A stretch of DNA of 64,000 nt from assembly GCF_000005505.3 (NCBI RefSeq), contig NC_016133.3, positions 26,514,508-26,578,507 of the forward strand, written 5' to 3'. Positions 52,586 to 62,155 of this stretch are shown here, in pieces. Position numbers and translations under genes: made by a program. Source of the DNA: Brachypodium distachyon. Taxonomy: Eukaryota; Streptophyta; Magnoliopsida; Poales; Poaceae. The notes under the pieces were generated by a model. The model did not search any database. It saw nothing but the letters and a program-made list of their open reading frames with translations, and was not told the origin of the DNA. Within the stretch, counting starts at the first letter, position 1. The number at the start of each line of letters is the position of its first letter.

Positions 52586-53362
52586 TGTCAGAGCACGGGT
52601 CTCCGGCACCGGGGATGCTGGGCACCACCTTGTTGTTCGGTGAGGGGTGAGGCGAGCGCTCCGGCGATCACCGACGTGACGTAAGACACGAAGTGTAGAC
52701 ACTCGAATTTACCCAGGTTCGGGCCACCCGGAGGTGTAACACTCTACGTCCTGCTTTTTGTTGTATTCATGAATTTGTGTGTTCTTACAGATTGCCCGGG
52801 GGTTCCCGGATGGGCTACTTGTTCTTCTAAGGGATTCTGTTACGAATGGATGCAACACTACTTGTTACTGACTAGGGTTCGAACCCTTTGACCGATGGCA
52901 TTGGTCATCCTTTCATAGACAAGGGGATACCAGGTGTTGATGCATGCAGCACGACACATTAACTACACGCGTGTCATTGCCACAAAACTCACTCTACTGT
53001 AGATCCGCGCTGGGCTTCATGCAGCGCCCAGGCCACTGTGCATTGCAAATAAAATCTCTCTTAGGGTAGCCGCTCTGAACTTGTTGGACAAGACTAGCCC
53101 TGTCGATGTGACTCCTATCGGTGCATTAAATGCACTGGGTCCGTTGTCTCATCTTGTCTCCACTGTTCTGCCGGCCCCACCTGCAACCCCCAAAGTTCCA
53201 ATACCCGGGAGGTGCCCCGGTACCGTTGGCCGGCAAGTTGCGGGAGAGTGAGCTGGTAGCTTCCCGGTTTCGTCCCTCCCGGGGAGCCGGCCTAGCAGGG
53301 TCTCGTTAGTTGCGACCCACGCGTCCCGTACCAGTGGGGCCCCGTGGGCCACTGGTGCGACA
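52586..53362 (-). repeat. 5' LTR of element E
   Basis: 777 bp. On the minus strand it starts TGTCGCACCAGTGGCCCACG and ends CTCTGACA. It is homologous to the two halves of A's LTR. The TATA position reads TATGAAAGG, a likely promoter mutation. Confidence 0.93.
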
Positions 53363-53783
53363 CGGTTGGGAAATATGATTAGTATGCTCTGGCGTGGGTT
53401 GGTTCTGGTGCGGGCTTCCCACCGTTACCAGGCCTACTTCTGCCTGCTGAAGGCTGAAGCCGCTCGTCACTGACCTACTATGCATCCTCTTTCTGGCAAC
53501 CGATGCAGCTCATCACCAACCTACTCTAAATTCTCTTCCGACTGTCGACCTACTCTGCTTGAATGTTTAGCAACTTCTCTATTTTGTTTTCATTGGCATT
53601 GAAATGGTGGAGCAATTTCAGTTGCTATTGAGATATGGATTGTTGTGATGGTATATGTATGTGTTATCGGTGAGATGCACATTTGCATGTACACAATGAG
53701 ATTTTGAAGGTAATTTTTCATGGTACTTGAATGGTGTATGCCACGTTACGCTGAGCAATTGTTTGAGCATTTTGCTTAATATG

Positions 53784-53845
53784 TACTACTTCCTCCTATC
53801 CATCCATCTATAATAAACGACACTTGTTATGGATCGGAGGTAGTA
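53784..53845. mobile_element. Stowaway-like MITE remnant 1
   Basis: Short hairpin: TACTACTTCCTCCTATCCAT paired with ATGGATCGGAGGTAGTA, TA at both ends, about 60 bp. It resembles 62608-62648. Confidence 0.6.
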
Positions 53846-54288
53846 TGTAACTATGTGAGCATTTTTTTATTACAGACTTCTTCAATTTTTTAAACGGAAA
53901 TGAAGGTCAGAAAAGAGGGATCAGCATGACAGTGGCTTCTTTAAGAAATTCAGCCCAGAAAAGAGGGATCAGCATCCAAAGCAAGGCCATGGACTATAGT
54001 TTATAGTAATCATGCCCGTCGTCTATGGTTTTGTTTTTCTTTCTTTCTCTTTTTTTGCCAGAACAAGCAGAATGCACGGTCTTGTGAGGAACTTCAACCT
54101 GGTCAATATTACAGCAAATACTAAGGCCTATCAAGATAAATATCAAGACTGATGCAGCAAACTAGGTCGTCCAAGCAAAATTCTTCATGAATGTCAAGCC
54201 ACCAGAGCAAGCGCGTGGTTTCTTTTTTCACTTTCCTTGGTACAGTTTTTAAATTCTTCATGAAAAATTGTTTTACATCGTCAACCTA

Positions 54289-54529
54289 CTCCCTCAGTTT
54301 CTTTAAGAATGGCATATTAACTTTCATTAAGATAAGGCTTTAACCACAAATTACTATGTCAAAGTGTGGTTTATATAACATTAAACCACAATTATCATGA
54401 AGTACTTTCGATAAGGAATGTAGCGATGCTAGTTTCATGTCATATAAACCACATCTTGCCATAGTAATTTGTGGTTAAAGTCTTGTCTTAATGAAAACAA
54501 ATATGACATTCTTTAAGAAACGGAGGAAG
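54289..54529. mobile_element. Stowaway-like MITE 2, complete
   Basis: 241 bp flanked by TA. Its ends are CTCCCTCAGTTTCTTTAAGA and the inverted TCTTTAAGAAACGGAGGAAG. Inverted internal blocks (AACCACAAATTACTATG and CATAGTAATTTGTGGTT) make it one long hairpin. Confidence 0.85.
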
Positions 54530-54558
54530 TATCTTTTAAGACATGTAATTTAATGATA

Positions 54559-54682
54559 CTTTCTCCGCCCAACAAAGGATGTCTCAAGTTTGACTAAATT
54601 TGAATGCATCTATACAATAAGTCATGTTTAAATATATTCAAATTTTGACAAATTTTAAACATCTTTTGTTGGACAGAGAGAG
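54559..54682. mobile_element. Stowaway-like MITE 3, complete
   Basis: 124 bp flanked by TA. Its ends are CTTTCTCCGCCCAACAAAGG and the inverted AAACATCTTTTGTTGGACAG. Confidence 0.8.
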
Positions 54683-54964
54683 TACATAGTTTTATTAATT
54701 AGTTACAAGGATATCAAGCTTTGTTGATCATCTTTCTTCCTTAGCTAGCCTAGTGACTCAGATGTATCCAGCCAAACCTTCTCACCAATTGGATGCAACA
54801 TGCATTTGATTTTTTTTAGGGTCCGAGGAATTTGGAGAAGCCCACGTAGCATCAGCAAGAGGCCTGGTGGAAAAAAAACAATGCCTCCATTAACTCATGT
54901 AGCCTGTTTCACACCTGACGTGAAAATCTCACCTCAGTAGCCGCACATGCATATACAAAACATA

Positions 54965-55048
54965 CTCCCTCCATCCGGAAAATAAGTGACGTGAAGTTGT
55001 ATAAAAATCTATACAAAATCAACATCAGATATTTCGGGACGGAGGGAG
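54965..55048. mobile_element. Stowaway-like MITE 4, complete
   Basis: 84 bp flanked by TA, with ends CTCCCTCCATCCGGAAAATA and TATTTCGGGACGGAGGGAG. Confidence 0.82.
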
Positions 55049-55096
55049 TAGATGCATGCCACATAAGAAGAAGCGCACCTTTTGAGAGATCAAGAG

Positions 55097-55325
55097 TGTT
55101 GAGAATAGAGAGTAAACGAGATTGAGACAAAGCAAATGATTCAAGTGCGTGTTCTTTATTGATGATCATGGTATATAAAGAATTACAAGGGGTGCCATCA
55201 AAAGGTGTCTATTGAAAAGGATGCCATCAAAAGATGGCAGTTACATATTAGAGAGAGAGAGAAGGGATGTGTCCCTCAAGCATGGATTCCTACATATTTA
55301 ACATGTGTTAAATATAATTCTAACA
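55097..55325 (-). repeat. 3' LTR of element F
   Basis: 229 bp, plus-strand TGTTGAGAATAGAG to AATTCTAACA. The minus-strand polypurine tract lies at 55326-55333. Confidence 0.88.
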
Positions 55326-55732
55326 CTCCCCCTAATCTATGCTTGTCCTCGCGATCATCTTGAATAAAGATTCCTCCAAAAACCCTGTGAGAAAAATATG
55401 AGGAGAGTGGTGTAAGATATGTTGCTAAAACTCCTTTAAAACCCAGTGAAAATATAAGGAGAAAATGTTACAACATATAATGGTTATTGTCTCCATGATA
55501 ACTCATATGAGAAAAACCTTAAATAAAAGAAAAACGCATGAGTTTAGAGAACAATATTTATGTCTTGTATATTTCCTTCGAAAACCCCGGTGGGGAAAAT
55601 TAAGAAATATGACATCAGTATGCATTGTATACTTCCTTTAAAAAAAACCAATGGGGAAAATAGGATGTATGACATATGGTCTTATGTTGATATTACCTCA
55701 TTAAAAACCTTGATGAGAACCGTAAAGTAAAC

Positions 55733-56107
55733 TCATAAAAGGAAAAAGAGTGTAATATAATGTTTGAATAGGTTATAACTTAGGAAGATACTCCCCCCCT
55801 GAGGTTCGTGAGGATAAAACAACCTCGGGGCAATATGAATAGTGATATTGCTTTTTATATAACCTGTTTGCATCCATGCAACACAAGCAGCAATATCTTT
55901 GTAGATAATGGTTAATGATTCAATGGAACCAATACCACATAATTTTGTATGTGGTTTATCATTATGTGAAGACATGCACACATATGCATGATGCCCGTGG
56001 TAATTCCAGAATGATTGATCGATGTAGCCACTAGAGTGAAGTTTGGAAAACTTTCTTAGGATGGCTATCCCACCATGTGTAGGAACACGAAAGCATATTT
56101 TAATCAA
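55733..56107 (-). pseudogene. element F RNase H remnant
   Basis: On the minus strand a decayed copia RNase H end: 'LTIIYKDIAACVAWMQTGYI' followed by 'KSNITIHIAPRLFYPHE'. This corresponds to the conserved YEDN-A / TKHI-P / FF-HEL sequence of copia pol. Key residues are changed (YKDI), so it is inactive. Confidence 0.72.
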
Positions 56108-56649
56108 ACTTTGTGGGATCTAATAAGTAGTTAGAGTCAGTTTATCCGATGATATTGAACTTATGATATCTCTTGTCCATCTTCTTATGGTTTAAATGGA
56201 TCTTTCTCTACGTCTAGAGATTGAACAACCATGAGAGATTCGATGGATAAGATTTGTTTATGTTAAAAAATTCCAACACTTTCTGAATATAGGTAGCTCG
56301 GTGTACCATAATACTTGAGATAAGGTGTTCGAGTTTTAAACCCAAGTAAATTTGGTTTTACCCGGATCCTTCATCTCAAATTCCGTCTTTAGGTGATTGT
56401 ACGTTTCATCAAACTTCTTGATGTATACAGTTGGACAATCATCATTGTTTGAGTAGTCCTTCAGTGGAAGAAACTCATTTAGTTGGTTGTACCAATTGTC
56501 CCGACTACGTTAATAAGCCATGTAGTGACTTATTAAGGTTTTACACTATACATGTTGCGCCTTCCATGTGTATTCAGAAATTGGGATTCCTTAAGGAACC
56601 TGTATGTCCAAATCAAGTGACTCATAAAGATATTTTGTCACCACGTCTA

Positions 56650-57350
56650 TCAACTGCGTAAATAGACGATTTAGAACTGACATTGAAATATGTTATCGGA
56701 AATGATTCCACACATATATGGAGAATTGGTTTCGGGTATCTGCGTGAACCCTTGTGTTACAAGCCTCGCTTTGAGTCTCACCACCTCATTATTTTCATTC
56801 CAATTTGGGATGAAAATTGGTGTAGGTATTAATTTCGCTGATACCTTCCTTTTATTGAGCGAAGCTGATTCTGCTTGCATTGCATCCTTCGATTGAATCC
56901 AGTCCGAGTGTTTTCACACTATGCCATGGCCATGGTCTTTGGACCAGGATCATTCGGGAGGTAGTTGCAATTATAGTGCAGAAATGTATGTCGACAATTT
57001 TTATAGTCTTTTGATGATTCTCCAAAATCTAGATATTTGTGCATGGTTTAGTGTGTAGATTAGACACACGTGATATCATCGTATAGATGATTATGTACCC
57101 ATGATGACTATTCGCAGTTTCCCATTGCGGTCAAGTCTAGGTATTCGATGTCCCAGTCATTGTGTGCACTATAGAGCTAGGTTTGCGGAGGTTTCCCTTC
57201 CACTGGGCGTATACTACCCATTTGGTATCTATCAACGTGAAGTTGAATTTGCATTTAATGATTTTTAAGAGTATCCTCAGAACTTTCCTTTGTTGCTTGC
57301 GAGAAGCTAAATCATGTACTGTGATCGTACTTCTCCCCCTCATGTATTGA
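56650..57350 (-). pseudogene. element F reverse transcriptase remnant
   Basis: 'VVRLKARLVTQGFTQIP' on the minus strand at about 56750-56800 is the start of a copia-type RT. A further stretch at 57137-57343 is in the position where the region before RT is expected ('TLIDTKWVVYAQWKGN', resembling the VGTKWVFRNK block). No continuous frame exists. Confidence 0.7.
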
Positions 57351-59750
57351 ATGGAGAGTTGAGTGGTTTTTTAATTGCTACCTCCACTCTTTCGGGCACA
57401 TTAGTGGCATGATTAGAGAATTTAATGATACCTTTGTAGTCAGTAAATCAGTATGGCAGATTATTTGCAATGTGTTGCAAATGAATGATTTTCTTTCATA
57501 TAGACGGTGTACTGGCCATAAATAACTCTCCCTAACAGGGACTTGAGGTATTTGTAAGTGACGAAAATTACAGTTATTCCTCAGTTAGATCCCAAATCTG
57601 TGAGGGGCCATTGATGTACACTGGAGTGGTGATATAGGTATTTGACCGAATAATTGCATATGGGAAATATTTGGTAGATCTCCACGTATAAATAGGATAG
57701 GTGAATTATTACGATATGCAGTTGTTCACTTATGAATTAAGTTAGCAGCGTGTAGAACTGCTGACCCAACATGAGGTTGGTAAGTTGCAATTCATTAGTA
57801 AAAATCATGTATAATGAGCTATATCCTTTGATCAGATATTCAAATCAAACCCCCAATATGGGACATAGTGTTGAGCTTCAAGCCCCCAAAACCATGCAAT
57901 AATCATTGAAAGCATGTGAGGAGAATTCTGCAACAATGTCAATTCGAATTGATTTAATTCGATATTTTGCATTATGAGCTTGTAGTTTACTACATTGGCT
58001 CATTATTTAGCATATACATGGTTTTGTGTGGACAGAAGACATACGTGAGCCATCATGTAGATGAACTTATTGAACCATGAAATATAGGGAAAGTCCAGAC
58101 CATGGTTGTATGCAACCACAATTATCACTTTGAATGTGTTCAAGGAATTTGAGTGGTTTTGCTAGTATCTTGAGATATGAAGGTCCCAAAGTTAGCTTTC
58201 ATGTAGCAAAAATAGTGCACATGGAATATGAATATTGAGGAAATTTAGCAGTATTTAATTCATGACTAATGGAATTGGAATTGCTATTCAGGGTGACAAT
58301 GGCGACTATGCCACATTTGGAATGTAGTGACATTCTAAAAAATTACCTTATACACAACATTTGCTACGGGCGTGGTGTATGTGTATTGAAATATTTATTT
58401 GCCATATCCGTTGTCTTGGTAAAGAGAAGATATTCCTCTTTGTTGTCATTATGGTTTTCGATATGAAAACCACTTTTACAGATATCTCTAATACGGCTCA
58501 GTAGGATATGAGTTGAATCTGGACACTGTAGAGTATCCTGGATAGTCACTTGTGTACCCATAGGGAGTGTAATTATGGCACGTCAGGAGCCAAAAATTAT
58601 TGTATCGCGTATAGCGATTGTAAAGATCTCTCCATTCTCCGTAGTATTTTATTTCCTATGTCTACAGTTTGTGGCGCTAGTGTCCACCAGGCACAATTCC
58701 TCTTTCATCAGATTGACTCCTGTAGAAATCTATGTATGGAAATGTAAAATTTATTTGTATCAAGTGCTGATACACTATATTGTGATATACAATATAGAAT
58801 GACAACAATAACGACATATGTGTATGTGTTATTACAACAGTCAAATGGACTTATAATATCTATGGAGTGATGGGACTATTTATAGTCGCCAAACATGTTA
58901 TTCGAGTTAAACTCAATTGTCATATTCTTCGTACCCATAGGATTGACCGCGGGAATGCCTCGTTGTTGCTTTGTTCTAGGAGAACATCTTGCGGACAATC
59001 AGTTTCCTTGATGCTGTCAACGTGGATATTGAAGTGAGCTTCAAATCTTTGACCTTGGGCAGGTCGGTTGTCCCAGGATTGTTGATACATATTGACCAGA
59101 TATTGTGGGGTCAAATGCGTGTAGCATATACACACTTTGGACAAAGGCTAGTTTTAAGATACACTTTGCAATGCCTTTCCCACGATCTAAAGCATGTGGA
59201 TATTTCTATCGAGTAAGTATTCAGACTTGAGATCTGGATGAGTATGGTACAAAGCACCATATTTTTGCATTTCTGTTAGTTGGGCATCACGTCTTGAAGA
59301 GGTTGGAGTATACCCACAATCTCATGGGATGCCATGTAGACATTTTATGTGCATTATACATGTAGGATAGTTCTGACCGTTGAGCGCAAGCTCGTCGAAT
59401 TGTATTTTTCCGGTCATCTTGACCTATATGTAAACCAAAAATTTGATTAATTTACTTGTGAGTAAATTAAATATCATCATGGTTACGTTGTAATAACATT
59501 TGCAAAAATTGAAAGTTTAAGAGAAGACTTGAGTAATATAATGTGGACCTCAAATTATTAATATAACACTTTGAAGGTTATCACTAAAAAGTGATTTAGA
59601 TCTCTCAGTAATACGCGAAAAATTCGTTGCTTTCAATAAGTTGTATGTTCCCACGGAACATTCAACGTCATTTAGCATTCTACCGTTAGTGAAAGCATAT
59701 ACTACCTTGTGTTATATTTAATTTAAATATTAGGAAGAGCACATTGAAGA
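57351..59750 (-). other. element F, unresolved gag-integrase interior
   Basis: AT-rich and without recognisable domains in any frame. By position on the minus strand it should hold the remnants of gag, protease and integrase. I cannot place them. Confidence 0.4.
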
Positions 59751-59900
59751 TAGTCATTGTGTCAATTTCTGACATAACATAGACCTCTCAGTAGTACGCG
59801 AGAAATTCACTGCTTTCAATAAGGTGTATGTTCCCACGAAACATTCAACGCCATTTAGCATTTTACCGTTATTGAAAGTCTGTAGTACCTTATGATCCCA
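59582..59900. repeat. tandem duplication of about 140 bp in element F
   Basis: 59582-59720 and 59757-59897 share a block running from CACTAAAAAGTGA/TCAATTTCTGACA through CTTTCAATAAG, ATGTTCCCACG, AACATTCAACG and CATTTAGCAT. On the minus strand they encode similar peptides ('NGKMLNGVECFVGTY'). They lie in the probable gag region, which suggests an internal duplication. Confidence 0.75.
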
Positions 59901-60299
59901 AATATCAATCTGAGGTAATCGTCTTTCAAATTGCAAAATCCAATATTTAATTAAGCCAATTGAGCTTTTAAACATCATAGGCTTAATATAAGCGGATAAT
60001 ATTACCGTTGTACCAACATTCATGTTGTACGAATTGCTAAAAGCAAATACATTTGAACATGAAAACGTTTACATTTATACATATTCTGGAATTTAAAACT
60101 CAACAGAACAATGCATGGAGATGTAAATAAAAATAGAAGTAAACATGACATGATAGCCAAAACATGATAAGTAGTGTATCTACAGTACTGTTAGTTAGAC
60201 TTGTTTGCAATTATCCGTATAAACCGGGTTCTGTTTGCAAACTTGTAAGCATAGTACAGAAAATGAATGGATGTTGGCAGAATTATGATAAAGTCCGAG

Positions 60300-60870
60300 G
60301 ACTAAATAAAAAAAATCCAAGGGATAAAAATCCCCATCCGTCCCGTGCTCTACGATGAGAAATCCCCAAATCGCCGCCACCGCCGATGGAGGGTTGGGAG
60401 GAGGCGAGGGGCTTGTTGCCGAAGGGAGGGACTCGCCGTTGGCGCTTTGGAGCGGGGCATGCAGTAGGACGACCGTCGGATGCCGCGCTGAGGTCCTCGC
60501 GGGGAGGAGGCAGTGGCAGATTGCTGCCACTGGAGGTTGCGCCGTCGACTGCTGCGAGTTGGTCGTTGCCGCGTCAAGCCAAGGCATAGCGGCGCTGTTC
60601 GTCGCCGCCAATCGTTATAAAGGGTGGTCATGGATCATCATCGAGGTCTACAACCGCCTGCTCTTGGTGAAGCGGGGTTGCGCTGAGGGTCGCGTCGGGA
60701 CAGATGTCGCCTAGCGCTGTCTCCGGCACGAGGGTTGGAGAGCCAGGTGCCACGCTGAAAACGGCGTGGCCGTCGATGTGCTGTGTGCATCGATGACGAC
60801 CGAAAACGACGAAGATGCAGTGGGTGTAGAAAGAAGGCTAATTCATGGCCAGGGGTTACCATAGATCAGG
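60300..60870. other. GC-rich block of unknown origin in element F
   Basis: About 570 bp with much higher GC than the AT-rich surroundings, between the 5' LTR side and the gag-like region. It has open frames on both strands of 70-140 codons, Ala/Arg-rich, with no domain I recognise. It could be captured host exon sequence, a nested insertion, or an unusual leader. I cannot decide. Confidence 0.4.
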
Positions 60871-61528
60871 AGAAAAACAGTGAGGGACAACTTGATTTTT
60901 CATCCTTCTGTGTTCTTGATCTTCTCTAATTTGATTGATCCAATCGATTTTCAGATTTTTTTTTTGCAGATCAGTTTCTTCCTCTTCTCTATTGTTGATC
61001 TTTTCTCTTGGTTCTCCGTTCCAGTTGCTAGGCACGAAGGAAAAAGATGAGATGCATTAGAAGTAATGCAATGTTTAATTCGTTAGTTGTAGTGAAGAGA
61101 TTAATCAATAGGATCGCATGTATGCAGGAAGCAGCATCATGATTTTTCTTCCAATCCATCCATGCATGTTTGTCCTTCAGGTGTAGATTTCTTCGCTGGC
61201 TTGATTGATTCAAAGATTGGTTGCTTCTGATCTATCTTCTCTGAATTTCATTGGGAATGCATAAAATCAAATTGTGATTAGTCAGTTCATCAATAGCATA
61301 GAAGAAAACGAAAGATAGACAGATGGAATGTTTGATTAGATGAATCAATTGTCTAGATCAATTTCTGTTTCCTGTACAAGCATGAGTGTATCATCCAAGA
61401 GATCGTTTTCTTCTTCTGATCTTGATGATGCTTGATCGATTCCAGATCAATTCCAAAGATTGGTTTCTCTTGTTGTGGGAAGTTCATCTCCTCATTCTTG
61501 ATGCTCTCGGTAGAGCGTGCTGATAACG

Positions 61529-61721
61529 TGTTGAGAATAGAGAGTAAACGAGATTGAAACAAATGATTCAAGTGTGTGTTCTTTGTTGATGATCATGGTA
61601 TATAAAAGATTACAAGAGATGCCACCAAAAAGTGTCTATTGGAAGAGATGCCACCAAAGGATGTCCCTTAAGCATGGATTCCTACATATTTAACATGTGT
61701 TAAATATAGTTCTAACTAACA
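61529..61721 (-). repeat. 5' LTR of element F
   Basis: 193 bp, matching 55097-55325 but with an internal deletion of a few tens of bp and a 3-bp difference at the end (TTCTAACTAACA). Directly inside, the minus strand reads CGTTATCAGCACGCTCTACC, a likely primer-binding site. Confidence 0.85.
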
Positions 61722-61726
61722 AAGAG

Positions 61727-62155
61727 AACACATACAAAATAAGAATGCCACGTAATCAATTACTAATTTAGATCCAAACAAGATTGTGCACTTTAGAAAC
61801 AACAAAAGGAATTAATTCACACAGAATAAGCATGGCATATAATAAATTACTAATTCAGATCCAAACAAGATGATTATTCAGTCATATAAACCGGAGTACA
61901 GATCTGCTTGCTTCATCGGTGCACTTCAGAAGCAAATACAAACAAACACTTTCCATGTTCCAGCTATTCAGCAAGGTACTTATTACTTCAAAAGAAAATA
62001 GGCACACATCGGTCCTGGTTCCTAATAGACGCTGCCGTGCATTATATTGGCGATGCTGCACTAGTATGTACAATGGCAGCACGATGAGGCACTAGTGTTA
62101 TAGATCTGGACTGGGCTAGTTCCTCTGGTCCATCAAGATGACAACATCCTTCATA
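61727..62155 (-). other. probable 3' untranslated or downstream region of the FBL15-like gene
   Basis: No coding signal. It lies between the stop codon at 62156 and the insertion point of element F. No strong polyadenylation signal was pinned down. Element F may therefore lie within or just beyond the transcript end. Confidence 0.5.

Larger units (their letters stand above)
50563..53362 (-). mobile_element. truncated Tat-lineage element E (same family as A)
   Basis: Minus-strand remnant consisting of the 5' LTR (52586-53362), primer-binding site, gag and the beginning of protease. Homology to A starts sharply at 50563 (A position about 5755, inside protease), so everything from there to the 3' LTR is missing. 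It serves as the uninterrupted reference for the LTR and gag of A. Confidence 0.9.
53363..55096. other. low-coding flank between elements E and F
   Basis: No gene recognised. The first 400 bp are of intermediate GC and unassigned. From 53784 the stretch carries four small Stowaway-type MITEs (listed separately). Pyrimidine-rich runs (TTTCTTTCTTTCTC) lie near 54035. Confidence 0.6.
55097..61721 (-). mobile_element. decayed Ty1/copia retrotransposon F
   Basis: 6.6 kb with LTRs at 55097-55325 and 61529-61721 and perfect TSD AAGAG (55092-55096 and 61722-61726). The polypurine tract AGGGGGAG (minus strand) next to the left LTR sets the orientation. Pol remnants on the minus strand are of copia type. 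No long frame survives, so it is old. It lies about 430 bp beyond the stop codon of the FBL15-like gene. Confidence 0.88.

Noticed and set aside
53363..53783. Continuation of element D after E
   Set aside because: No similarity to D's 3' region or any LTR was found, so it is left as unassigned flank.
58300..59216. Short plus-strand frames in element F
   Set aside because: They lie in a decayed minus-strand copia element, are AT-rich and show no domain.
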